DNA of 15,835 nt from Flavobacteriaceae bacterium. Its GTDB lineage: Bacteria > Bacteroidota > Bacteroidia > Flavobacteriales > Flavobacteriaceae. Position 1 is the stretch's first letter. Each line of letters opens with the position of its first letter. Shown in pieces: positions 1-7,493 of this stretch. Below the pieces are notes generated by a model, which worked only from the letters and a program-made list of their open reading frames with translations, was not told the origin of the DNA and made no database searches. The position numbers and the translations under genes were made by a program. The stretch covers positions 1 to 15,835 of the forward strand of contig NZQO01000153.1 of the NCBI GenBank assembly GCA_002693605.1. The letters are read 5' to 3'.

Positions 1-228
1 AATTTCTTTAACAGGCAAGCCGATATCCAGTTTATTGGGGAAGAGCAAATTTTTAAGCAGGGCGCCGGAGTTTCCTATTCGGTAGATTTTGACACTTTCC
101 GAGAGTTGGTGTTCAAGTTGTTCAACAAGCGCCTAACCTTGGAATCTGAGAACGAACTGCCCATTGTGCCGGATGATAGCAGCTATCCTATAAATTTCAA
201 CAACGATGCTATTTTAGAGGAAAACTGA
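1..228 (+). CDS. C-terminal end of an unidentified protein (possibly TamB-like), cut by the left edge
   Basis: An open frame runs from base 1 to a TGA at 226-228 and gives 75 residues ending in LEEN. The start lies outside the window. The visible part contains GAGVSYSVDFDTFRELV and then KLFNKRL, a beta-strand-like stretch leading into an amphipathic segment, followed by an acidic, Asn-rich tail. This pattern reminds me of the C-termini of flavobacterial TamB-type envelope translocation/assembly proteins. The resemblance is from memory and the fragment is too short to decide. The stop codon abuts the stop codon of the convergent ridA with no bases between, so the two transcripts must overlap or share a termination zone. 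No hairpin terminator is visible at the junction. Confidence 0.6.
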   Translation, partial: NFFNRQADIQFIGEEQIFKQGAGVSYSVDFDTFRELVFKLFNKRLTLESENELPIVPDDSSYPINFNNDAILEEN

Positions 229-609
229 TTATAAGGAAGCGATCATCGATATTTCCACGTTCACGAACTTAGGAAGGTTGGCAACTTCAACTGTTTCCCT
301 TGCGGGCGCGGTAGCTTCATCAAAATAGGTGGCGTATACTTCGTTGATCGCTGTGAAATTGTTCATATCACTGATGAAAATAGACGACTTCAGCACGTGC
401 CCAAAATTCATCTCGGCCGCGGCCAATACGGCTTTCAAGTTCTCCATTACCTGCTTGGTTTCCGCTTGTATATCGCCTTCCACCAAGTTTCCGGTAGCGG
501 GGTCGATGGCAATTTGGCCCGACGTATAGAGCATATCTTTTTTCATTATGGCTTGGCTGTAAGGGCCAATAGGAGCCGGGGCGTTGGGCGTATGAATTAT
601 TTTCTTCAT
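229..609 (-). CDS. ridA: RidA family reactive intermediate/imine deaminase
   Basis: The 126-residue protein has the usual length and motifs of the RidA/YjgF/YER057c family. These enzymes hydrolyse reactive enamines and imines (such as 2-aminoacrylate made by PLP enzymes) to ketoacids and ammonia, as cytoplasmic trimers with active sites at subunit interfaces. Visible marks are IGPYSQA with Tyr17, TSGQIAIDP with Gly31, and the C-terminal signature with Arg104 and Glu119 (PARETVEV and then LPKFVNVEI). These match the substrate-binding Tyr, Gly, Arg and Glu of the true deaminase subgroup. It begins with ATG at 607-609, only 19 bases after the stop of lptD on the same strand, so co-transcription with lptD is likely. 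There is no strong Shine-Dalgarno sequence; the upstream bases are A/T-rich. Confidence 0.95.
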   Translation of the reverse strand: MKKIIHTPNAPAPIGPYSQAIMKKDMLYTSGQIAIDPATGNLVEGDIQAETKQVMENLKAVLAAAEMNFGHVLKSSIFISDMNNFTAINEVYATYFDEATAPARETVEVANLPKFVNVEISMIASL

Positions 610-628
610 TTTTTGGAAAAGTTAAAAA

Positions 629-3373
629 TTAGAGTTGTTGGTCGGGCTCGCGCCGCTTGTCATATTTTATATCGCTCAAGATAGACGATTTTATGCCAAT
701 GTAGAAATACCAAGCGGTATTGATACTCCCAATGGGGGTCCAGTTGAAACTCATTTTCCAACTTTCCAAATCGCGCTGGAAACGAAGTTGCGTAAGGGTA
801 ACCCCATTGTTCTTAAAATCGTAACCCGACGAAACTCCTACCTTCCAGCGCGGAGACAGCTCCAGGTTTGAGCTAAACATGAGCGACTGGGAGGAAATCT
901 CGCTCTGCCTTCGGCTATTGCTGTACGTAATAGTGTACGCTAGGCGCAAATCCCAGGGAATGTCGTAGTTAAACCAAGTTACGTCTTTGTCCACATCGGT
1001 ATTCTCGCTTTCGTAAATGTCTCCATCGTAAAAGTCAGTAGCCTCTCCGAATAGGTCGTCGGGCCGTCCCCCATTTCTGAAAGTCTCGTTGTCCAGCCTA
1101 TCGGTATCTTCCTGCTTCCCTTGAAAATCCCTGCTGGAAAATGCATAGTTAATGCTAATGTTGGCATTGGTGAGGCGAAAAAGGCTCCCGCCATTATTGA
1201 TGTTGAACTCATCGATTCGTTGGTTATTGTTGTTCAACGCATAGGGATCTAACGAGCCGTTAAAGTTGAACTCGAGTTTTTCTACCAGCGGTATGCTTCC
1301 CGTTACGCGCAAGGGGCTCCAGGCCAGGGAATCACCGGCTAGATTATAGGCGGTGGAAAAATTCAAGTTATTAAGTATAATTAATTTTTTAGGCTCGGTA
1401 GCCGTGGTATCCCGATCTCGAATCTTGGCCTCAAAAGTGTTACTAAGCGAGAGCCCAATGTTGCTGCTGAAATTTCGGCTTGGCGCCCCATATAGGGTAT
1501 TTTCAAAACGGGAATACGATACAACTTCATCATTAATGTCAGGGTCGGCAGTGGGGACGGTGTATTCGTCGTAATATTCATCGAAAGCGGGGTTGAGGTT
1601 GTAGCTTACCGAAGGCCGCATAACGTGTCGAAGTGCCTGGATTTTCGCATCTCTGCCAAAGTTGAACATCCCGTACACCGTTGTGCCCAAGCTCGTGGCA
1701 AGATTATAGGTTAGGTAGCGGTCGAAACCGTTTAGGGTATCTTGAACTACCGCACCAGCGCCATCGTTGAGTGATTGGTCGAACGACCGCTCAATCGTCT
1801 TAAGGGTCCAAGTTTCACGCAGGGAGGTTCCGGCCGAGGCGCTCAGGAACTTTAAGATCTTAAAGTTGGTGCTTATCGGCACGGTGTGCCGAGCGCCGAT
1901 TTGGGCCTTTTGGAACATTTCTGAAGTAAAAAAATCATCGTCAGTCGTTTCAATGAAATTCTGCGCCGAAAGATCGTACTGGAAATTAATGTTGTGGATA
2001 ATACCGTTTTTAATACCATTTTTGGGCGCGAACGGGAAAATACGCGACACGCTCGCATCGAGATTTGGCAACGACATCGTTATTGCCTGGGTATTGGTAT
2101 TTTGCGAATGCGTGCCGGCTAGCGTAAGGTTTACCTGGGGTTCGCCCTCAAAGGTTTTTGAATAGGAAACCGACGAGCTGAGCGTGTTGACCAACGCGCT
2201 GGCGTTGTTGAGTTGGTTAATGGACTGCTGGAAATACCGACTGCTCCCTAAGTTTACCGAGGCGGCAAAACGCGACGACGGACTGGCTTTCGGGTCTTGG
2301 TTATGATTCCAGCGAATATTGTAGACCGAGCTCTGGGAAAAATCCGGGAATCCCCGTTCGCTATTTATCAAATTCTCATAACGGAGGCTCACATTTCCGC
2401 GAAAGCGATACCTATTTGCATAACTGCTCTCGCCGCGCAGGGCATAACTGCCATTGGTATAGTAGTCGCCAAGGAGGGTAAGGTCAAGGTAATCGTTGAT
2501 GGCAAAGTAATACCCACCGTTCTGGAAGAAGAAGCCACGGTTGTTGTTCTCGCCAATAGTGGGAATGATAAAGCCGGAAGTTCGGTCCTCGGTAAGCGGA
2601 AAATACGCAAATGGCAGGCCCACGGGGGTGGGCACATCGGCAATGTACATATTGGTGAGGCCGGTCACTATTTTTTTCTTCGGAACGAATTTCGCCTTGC
2701 GGGTATAAAAATAGTATTCGGGATCGTCCAGGTTAGTAGAGGTAGTGAACCGAACGTTCTTCAGAAACACCACCGAGTCGTTTTCTTTCTTGGTTACCTC
2801 TGCCAGTACGTTGAACCCGCTTTGCTCGGTACGCGAGTTGAAGACCAACGCCTTCTCCGAATCAAAGTTGAACCGGATGGAATCTGGCCGCACCTCATTC
2901 TGCGCCTGGATGAAAATGGGTTTCTGGGTATAGGCCCCGGCGCTGTCTATTCCCTTGGCATATACCTCGTTCTTATTGTAATCTAGTATAATGAGTCCGG
3001 CGTCTATGCGCATATCGCCATAAATCACGTACGCTTGGTTGTACATATACACCTTGTTGGCGTTCCGGTCTATGTACACGTAATCTTCGCCATAATATTC
3101 AATCTCTTGCTCCAGCAACTCCTTTTCGGACCTTATGGAATCATTCCGTATTGAATCGCGGTCGGTTACGGGAATATCTTCGGAAATAAGGGTAGGGGTA
3201 ACGGTTAGCGTATCTACAGGTTCTTCGGCAGGTATAGACACCTCATTTTTCGGCGGGATATCTTGCGAAAACACTGCCGGCCCGCCCACGAACAGCATCA
3301 AAAAAAGAAATCGGGTAAGTTGTTTTTGTATGGGCAAAGTAATGGCTGTATTTTTATCAATTTCCTTTCGCAA
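629..3373 (-). CDS. lptD: LptD-family LPS assembly outer-membrane protein
   Basis: This 914-residue protein has an export signal (about residues 13-37, ending in VFSQ). An acidic/Ser-Thr linker follows, then an OstA-like periplasmic part (about 90-240, with DYVYIDRNANKVYMYNQA and repeated beta strands), then a long Tyr/Phe/Asn-rich barrel region (about 250-910). LptD inserts lipopolysaccharide into the outer leaflet of the outer membrane with its LptE partner. PVGLPFAYFPLTEDRTSGF matches a region well conserved in Bacteroidota LptD. The coordinates use the longest open start, a TTG at 3371-3373. A TTG at 3335-3337 (residue 13) gives a more typical short signal peptide and may be the real start; no in-frame ATG lies upstream. 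There is not a single cysteine, so the disulfide-based maturation known from E. coli LptD cannot operate. ridA follows 19 bases downstream. Confidence 0.9.
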   Translation of the reverse strand: MRKEIDKNTAITLPIQKQLTRFLFLMLFVGGPAVFSQDIPPKNEVSIPAEEPVDTLTVTPTLISEDIPVTDRDSIRNDSIRSEKELLEQEIEYYGEDYVYIDRNANKVYMYNQAYVIYGDMRIDAGLIILDYNKNEVYAKGIDSAGAYTQKPIFIQAQNEVRPDSIRFNFDSEKALVFNSRTEQSGFNVLAEVTKKENDSVVFLKNVRFTTSTNLDDPEYYFYTRKAKFVPKKKIVTGLTNMYIADVPTPVGLPFAYFPLTEDRTSGFIIPTIGENNNRGFFFQNGGYYFAINDYLDLTLLGDYYTNGSYALRGESSYANRYRFRGNVSLRYENLINSERGFPDFSQSSVYNIRWNHNQDPKASPSSRFAASVNLGSSRYFQQSINQLNNASALVNTLSSSVSYSKTFEGEPQVNLTLAGTHSQNTNTQAITMSLPNLDASVSRIFPFAPKNGIKNGIIHNINFQYDLSAQNFIETTDDDFFTSEMFQKAQIGARHTVPISTNFKILKFLSASAGTSLRETWTLKTIERSFDQSLNDGAGAVVQDTLNGFDRYLTYNLATSLGTTVYGMFNFGRDAKIQALRHVMRPSVSYNLNPAFDEYYDEYTVPTADPDINDEVVSYSRFENTLYGAPSRNFSSNIGLSLSNTFEAKIRDRDTTATEPKKLIILNNLNFSTAYNLAGDSLAWSPLRVTGSIPLVEKLEFNFNGSLDPYALNNNNQRIDEFNINNGGSLFRLTNANISINYAFSSRDFQGKQEDTDRLDNETFRNGGRPDDLFGEATDFYDGDIYESENTDVDKDVTWFNYDIPWDLRLAYTITYSNSRRQSEISSQSLMFSSNLELSPRWKVGVSSGYDFKNNGVTLTQLRFQRDLESWKMSFNWTPIGSINTAWYFYIGIKSSILSDIKYDKRREPDQQL

Positions 3374-3453
3374 AAAACATAACTTTGCATACCATTTGTA
3401 CGCGATACGTTATATTACGACCAAGGCCCTATTTTAGTTGGGTTGGCTTGGCC

Positions 3454-3476
3454 TAATTTTTGAAACCTCAAAATTA
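3454..3476. repeat. Imperfect inverted repeat in the lptD/amidase divergent region
   Basis: The left arm TAATTTTTGA (3454-3463) and right arm TCAAAATTA (3468-3476) are complementary over 9 pairs with one bulged T, around an AACC loop. Read on the minus strand, the right arm is TAATTTTG, an exact match to the Bacteroidota -7 consensus TAnnTTTG pointing toward lptD. The left arm read on the plus strand is one base longer than that consensus. No convincing -33 TTG is seen at normal spacing. It could be an operator, a pair of divergent promoter elements, or chance in an AT-rich spacer. The rest of 3374-3550 shows no gene. Confidence 0.35.
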
Positions 3477-3550
3477 AACATATTTTTCGGCCTATGTTTT
3501 TTAATTCCGGATTTTTAAAATATCAATTTTCAACGCACCTTACCTATACT

Positions 3551-4669
3551 ATGAAACTTAAATTGTTCCTACTTGCCTGCTTGGGCATTGCAATTGCCAC
3601 GACCACCTATAGTACCGCAGCAACCACCCCCTCAAAGCCCTTTGTGGTCGTGTTGGACGCGGGTCACGGCGGGCACGATAGTGGTAACACGGGCAATGGT
3701 TACAAGGAAAAGGACATTGCCTTGAATATTGTATTGCAAGTGGGTAAACTACTCGAAAAAGAGCCGGGCATAAAGGTAATCTACACGCGTACTACCGATA
3801 AGTTTATCGACCTTCACGAACGCGGCGCCATCGCCAATAGGGCCGATGCCGATCTTTTCGTCTCGGTACACTGCAATGCGCACCATTCGCAAGCCTATGG
3901 TACCGAAACGTTCGTCTTGGGGCTTCACGCCAATGAACGTAACCTAGAGGTGGCCAAGAAGGAGAATGAGGTTATTTTCCTGGAAGAAAATTACCGCGAA
4001 AATTACGCGGGCTACGACCCCAATTCGCCCGAGTCTTTCATTGGCCTTACCCTGATGCAGGAAGAATACCTGGACCAGAGTATTATGTTGGCTGGGCTTA
4101 TTCAGAACAACTTCACCAACCGCCTGCACCGTAAGGACCGCAGTGTGAAACAGGCAGGATTTATAGTACTTCACCAAAGTTATATGCCAAGTGTTTTGAT
4201 TGAAACGGGCTTTCTTACCAACAAGGAGGAAGGAAAATACCTAAACTCGGCTAAGGGTCAGCAGGAAATGGCAAATTCGATTGCTGACGGAATCAAGAAT
4301 TACCGAAAGAACCTCGAGTTGGCCACGAGTGCCGCCCAAAATCCAGTAATTACTAAATCGGAAATTGAAAACGCCATCGATAAGTCCGATGCCGAGATCT
4401 ACAACGGCGTAACCTTTAAGGTACAAGTGGCCGCCGGCAGAAAAAAAATTGAGCCCCATGCTTATAACTTCAAGGGTCTGCAAGGAGTATCCCGCGAAAA
4501 AGAAGATGGGATGTTTAAATACTATTATGGGGCCACGTCAAATTATAGCGAGATTAAGCTAAAGCACACGTTCGCCAAGGAAAAGGGCTTTGCCACCAGC
4601 TTTGTGGTTGCTTTTAAAAATGGAAAGAAGCAGGAACTTACTGAGGTTTTAAATTCAAAAGATAAATAG
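3551..4669 (+). CDS. Secreted N-acetylmuramoyl-L-alanine amidase (Amidase_3)
   Basis: The protein cleaves the amide bond between N-acetylmuramic acid and L-alanine in peptidoglycan, acting in the periplasm. I chose the ATG at 3551 (372 residues) rather than the ATG at 3494, because MKLKLFLLACLGIAIATTTY is a standard signal peptide that the longer form would bury. The Amidase_3 domain spans about residues 30-252. Its zinc ligands are His39 (DAGHGGHD), Glu53 (YKEKD) and His107 (SVHCNAH), with catalytic Glu218 (VLIETGFLTN). An insertion of about 80 residues separates the third ligand from the catalytic Glu, as often seen in AmiA/B/C-type enzymes where such a segment can be regulatory. The C-terminal stretch (about 290-370, starting FKVQVAAG) looks SPOR-like, which would target denuded septal glycan. 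It lies divergent from lptD and 52 bases ahead of the MCE gene. Confidence 0.92.
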   Translation: MKLKLFLLACLGIAIATTTYSTAATTPSKPFVVVLDAGHGGHDSGNTGNGYKEKDIALNIVLQVGKLLEKEPGIKVIYTRTTDKFIDLHERGAIANRADADLFVSVHCNAHHSQAYGTETFVLGLHANERNLEVAKKENEVIFLEENYRENYAGYDPNSPESFIGLTLMQEEYLDQSIMLAGLIQNNFTNRLHRKDRSVKQAGFIVLHQSYMPSVLIETGFLTNKEEGKYLNSAKGQQEMANSIADGIKNYRKNLELATSAAQNPVITKSEIENAIDKSDAEIYNGVTFKVQVAAGRKKIEPHAYNFKGLQGVSREKEDGMFKYYYGATSNYSEIKLKHTFAKEKGFATSFVVAFKNGKKQELTEVLNSKDK

Positions 4670-4680
4670 CAAGGTTATTT

Positions 4681-4718
4681 TACAGATATTCTTAAATTTG
4701 TTGAAATCTTAATCTGTA
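4681..4718. repeat. 7-bp inverted repeat framing a TAnnTTTG motif upstream of the MCE gene
   Basis: TACAGAT at 4681-4687 is repeated in inverted form as ATCTGTA at 4712-4718, with 24 bases between. Inside lies TAAATTTG (4693-4700), an exact match to the Bacteroidota -7 element TAnnTTTG on the plus strand, about 22 bases before the TTG start of the MCE gene. No TTG is present at the expected -33 spacing. This could be an operator around a secondary promoter for the MCE/Fe-S operon, or an RNA hairpin at the amidase 3' end. It nearly fills the 52-base spacer. Confidence 0.3.
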
Positions 4719-4721
4719 CCC

Positions 4722-5693
4722 TTGAGACTATCCAGAGAAGTTAAAACCGGAATCCTCGCCATCGGCGCCATTCTACTGTTTATATTTGGTTATAGCTACC
4801 TAAAAGGTTCTAACCTTCTTCAAAAGCACCGTACCTTTTACGTTAAGTACCAAAATGTGGAAGGGCTATCCAAATCGGCACCCGTAACCATCAACGGTTT
4901 AACGGTAGGGCGGGTTCAGGACATTAATTTTGCCAACCAAACGGGGGGGCTCGTGGTACAGTTTACCGTCGAGACCGATTTTGATTTCTCCAAGAACAGT
5001 TTGGTACGAATCTATAGCAGTGGTTTGATAGGTGGTAAATCGCTCGGGATTTTTCCAGAGTACAACCCGAACAATCTCGCGAAATCTGGCGATACGCTCC
5101 CGGGTGAGGTGGAGCAGGGAATGCTCGATGCCGTAACCGCCCGCTTGGGTCCACTGGAGCAGAAAGTTCAGAAAACCCTCGCTACCGTCGATACCCTTTT
5201 GCTAAATATTACCGACTTGGTTGACGACGAAAACCGCGCCAACCTTAAGCGCGCCATTGCCAATATTAGCAAGGCTTCCAATAATTTTGAGGGAATTACC
5301 TCCAATCTTGAAGGGGTTACCCAAAAAACCAATTCGTTGCTGGAACGAAATGACGACAAGTTGAACCGAACTTTTGATAACCTAGATATAACCGCTGCCA
5401 ATTTTGCCAAGCTGTCTGATTCGCTTTCACAAATAGAAACTGGAAAGATGGTGCGTGATATCGAAGAGGTAACATCACAGCTTCACGCCATTGTTAGTAG
5501 AATAGATCGTGGTGAAGGTAGTGTGGGTAAGCTTTTGAAAGATGAACAACTTTACCAGAACTTGGAAGGAGCTTCCCGACAGTTGGAAGAACTACTACAG
5601 GACCTCAAATTAAATCCTAAGCGATACGTACATTTTTCTGTATTTGGCAAGCGCGCCAAAGAATACGAAGAACCCGAAGATCCCAACAAATAA
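4722..5693 (+). CDS. MlaD/MCE-family lipid transport protein, inner-membrane anchored
   Basis: The 323-residue protein has one N-terminal membrane anchor (about residues 10-27) after a short positive segment (SREVKTG). A single MCE domain follows (about 36-115, with YQNVEGLSKSAPVTINGLTV and the hydrophobic SSGLIGGKSLGIFP segment). A long helical tail comes next (about 130-300), rich in Asn, Leu and charged residues. MCE proteins bind the MlaE-type ABC permease as ring-shaped oligomers and carry phospholipids across the periplasm; long helical tails can form a tunnel or bridge. No permease or ATPase gene is present in the window, so partners must be elsewhere. The start is TTG at 4722-4724, fixed by the conserved LSREVKTG beginning; no ATG fits. 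The TAA stop overlaps the next ATG by one base (TAATG), indicating translational coupling to the Fe-S gene. Confidence 0.88.
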   Translation: MRLSREVKTGILAIGAILLFIFGYSYLKGSNLLQKHRTFYVKYQNVEGLSKSAPVTINGLTVGRVQDINFANQTGGLVVQFTVETDFDFSKNSLVRIYSSGLIGGKSLGIFPEYNPNNLAKSGDTLPGEVEQGMLDAVTARLGPLEQKVQKTLATVDTLLLNITDLVDDENRANLKRAIANISKASNNFEGITSNLEGVTQKTNSLLERNDDKLNRTFDNLDITAANFAKLSDSLSQIETGKMVRDIEEVTSQLHAIVSRIDRGEGSVGKLLKDEQLYQNLEGASRQLEELLQDLKLNPKRYVHFSVFGKRAKEYEEPEDPNK

Positions 5694-7048
5694 TGCAATA
5701 CCTTCCCAACATTCTGTTTTTACTGGCCTTAGTGGCAGGCATTTGGTTTTTCACCAAGAACATTCGCAAGATTATCCGCAATATAAAGCTGGGGCGGGCC
5801 GTAGATGCCTCAGACCACAAGGCAGAGCGCTGGGGAAACGTCTTCCGTATTGCGTTGGGGCAATCAAAAATGGTCGTTCGCCCTTTGGCTGGGCTCTTGC
5901 ATATAATCGTATACATTGGGTTTGTCATTATAAATATCGAAGTGCTCGAAATAATTATCGACGGTATCTTTGGAACGCACCGTATATTCTCCTTTATGGG
6001 TCCGGTTTACGACGCCCTAATTTTTTCCTTTGAAATACTCGCGTTCTTGGTGCTCGTAAGTGTGATTCTCTTTTGGACGCGCAGGAATATTCAGAAAATT
6101 CGGCGCTTCTGGGCGCGCGAGATGACTGGCTGGCCTAAAAATGACGCCAATTACATTCTCTATTTCGAAATGGTTCTGATGGTGTTGTTTCTTACCATGA
6201 ACGCAGCCGACGTAGCCCTGCAACAAGGCGTTGCCTCGGGTCAGTTTACAAGCGACGCTGCCAGCCATTATATACAGGCGGGCGCCTTCCCGATTAGTGG
6301 GCAACTGGCTCCATTATTTGAAGGGCTATCTGCCGAAACGCTTATTCTGATTGAACGTACCGCTTGGTGGTTCCACATTATAGGCATCCTTATTTTCCTG
6401 AATTATCTTTATTGGTCTAAGCATTTGCACATACTTCTGGCATTTCCGAATGTATACTTCGGAAGGGTGGTGCCCAAGGGGCAGTTCCAAAACCTAGATG
6501 CCGTTACCAAGGAAGTGCAATTAATGATGGACCCCAACGCCGATCCATTCGCTGCACCGGCCGAAACAGAGGAAGAGGCCGAGCCGGCAAAATTTGGGGC
6601 GAGCGATGTAATGGACCTCAATCAAATTCAACTGCTCAACGCATACACCTGTACCGAGTGCGGTAGGTGCACCAGTGAGTGTCCCGCCAACCTAACCGGA
6701 AAAAAATTATCGCCGCGGAAGATTATGATGGATACACGCGATCGTTTGGAGGAAGTGGGTAAGAATATCGAAAAAAATGGAACTTTCCAGCCCGATGGAA
6801 AGCAGTTGCTGGACGATTATATCCTGCGTGAGGAATTATGGGCGTGTACCACCTGTAACGCCTGTGTTGAGGCGTGTCCGGTAAGCATTAACCCATTAAG
6901 CATCATAATGGATATGCGCCAATATTTGGTTATGGAACAATCGGCAGCACCTAACGAGCTAAACGTTGCAATGACCAACATAGAGAATAACGGTGCTCCG
7001 TGGCCTTATAACCAAATGGATCGGATGAACTGGAAAAATGAGGCATAG
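5693..7048 (+). CDS. Membrane-bound [4Fe-4S] protein with NarI-like domain; candidate quinone-linked electron transfer subunit
   Basis: The 451-residue protein has an N-terminal integral membrane part followed by a cytoplasmic ferredoxin part. Hydrophobic segments lie near residues 3-20, 60-90, 105-128, 152-171 and 222-245. Histidines in GLLHIIVY, WWFHIIGI and SKHLHILL sit where b-type haem ligands could be, as in NarI/DsrM-type subunits; haem binding is inferred. Two classic [4Fe-4S] motifs follow: CTECGRCTSECP (Cys320, 323, 326, 330) and CTTCNACVEACP (Cys385, 388, 391, 395). This resembles the membrane and dicluster half of heterodisulfide-reductase-like proteins (HdrE/HdrD, EtfD). The CCG-domain half is encoded separately at 7494-8285. 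It starts inside the stop codon of the MCE gene and is followed directly by the HAD-like gene. The natural electron donor cannot be read from the sequence. Confidence 0.85.
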   Translation: MQYLPNILFLLALVAGIWFFTKNIRKIIRNIKLGRAVDASDHKAERWGNVFRIALGQSKMVVRPLAGLLHIIVYIGFVIINIEVLEIIIDGIFGTHRIFSFMGPVYDALIFSFEILAFLVLVSVILFWTRRNIQKIRRFWAREMTGWPKNDANYILYFEMVLMVLFLTMNAADVALQQGVASGQFTSDAASHYIQAGAFPISGQLAPLFEGLSAETLILIERTAWWFHIIGILIFLNYLYWSKHLHILLAFPNVYFGRVVPKGQFQNLDAVTKEVQLMMDPNADPFAAPAETEEEAEPAKFGASDVMDLNQIQLLNAYTCTECGRCTSECPANLTGKKLSPRKIMMDTRDRLEEVGKNIEKNGTFQPDGKQLLDDYILREELWACTTCNACVEACPVSINPLSIIMDMRQYLVMEQSAAPNELNVAMTNIENNGAPWPYNQMDRMNWKNEA

Positions 7049-7483
7049 ATGAAAAAGGAAGAGGTAGAGAAGTTACTGCACGAAAAGGTTGAGCAAGGCG
7101 AGCATATAAGCCCCGTGCTGCCCAAGGGCGTAAAGAACTACCTGATAGATATTGACGGAACCATTACCGATGACATTCCGAATGAGGAACCCGAACGAAT
7201 GGCAACTTGTGACCCTTTTCCCGATGCGCTCAAAACGTTGAACAAATGGTACGAAGAAGGGCATATTATCTGCTTTTTCACCTCCCGTACCGAAAGCCAT
7301 CGTGAGGTTACGGAAACCTGGCTCGCACAGCACGGTTTCAAGTACCATAGCCTTTTAATGGGAAAACCCAGGGGAGGAAACTACCATTGGATAGATAACC
7401 ACCTGGTAAAGGCAACCCGGTATAAGGGAAAATTTACAGATTTGGTTGATAAGAAAGTGACCATACAAGTATTTAAAGAATAA
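7049..7483 (+). CDS. Small HAD-like hydrolase of unknown substrate
   Basis: The 144-residue protein shows the HAD-superfamily core: motif I YLIDIDGTITDD (nucleophile Asp34, acid/base Asp36), motif II FFTSR (Ser79), motif III Lys106 in MGKPRGG, and a motif IV-like Asp116 in HWIDNH. All key residues for phosphotransfer are present, so it is probably an active phosphatase rather than a relic. The cap is minimal. I recall related flavobacterial proteins carrying the label phosphoheptose isomerase; nothing here supports that activity. Its ATG immediately follows the stop of the membrane Fe-S gene with zero spacing. It lies between the two halves of the presumed electron-transfer complex, so a role linked to that complex is possible but unproven. 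The substrate is unknown. Confidence 0.8.
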   Translation: MKKEEVEKLLHEKVEQGEHISPVLPKGVKNYLIDIDGTITDDIPNEEPERMATCDPFPDALKTLNKWYEEGHIICFFTSRTESHREVTETWLAQHGFKYHSLLMGKPRGGNYHWIDNHLVKATRYKGKFTDLVDKKVTIQVFKE

Positions 7484-7493
7484 TTAGAGATTT

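Noticed and set aside
2297..2986. 229-codon open frame on the plus strand inside lptD
   Set aside because: It lies fully antisense to a well-supported lptD. Its translation has no recognisable domain and looks like a codon-bias shadow.
3380..3387. TAACTTTG, a plus-strand match to the -7 consensus TAnnTTTG, as amidase promoter
   Set aside because: It is 170 bases from the chosen start and has no TTG at the expected upstream spacing; an 8-base degenerate motif is expected by chance in AT-rich spacer.
3494..3550. Upstream ATG that would lengthen the amidase by 19 residues
   Set aside because: It would place a polar/aromatic stretch ahead of a textbook signal peptide that begins at the ATG at 3551.
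7049..7483. Phosphoheptose isomerase
   Set aside because: There is no SIS domain; the residues seen are those of the HAD superfamily.
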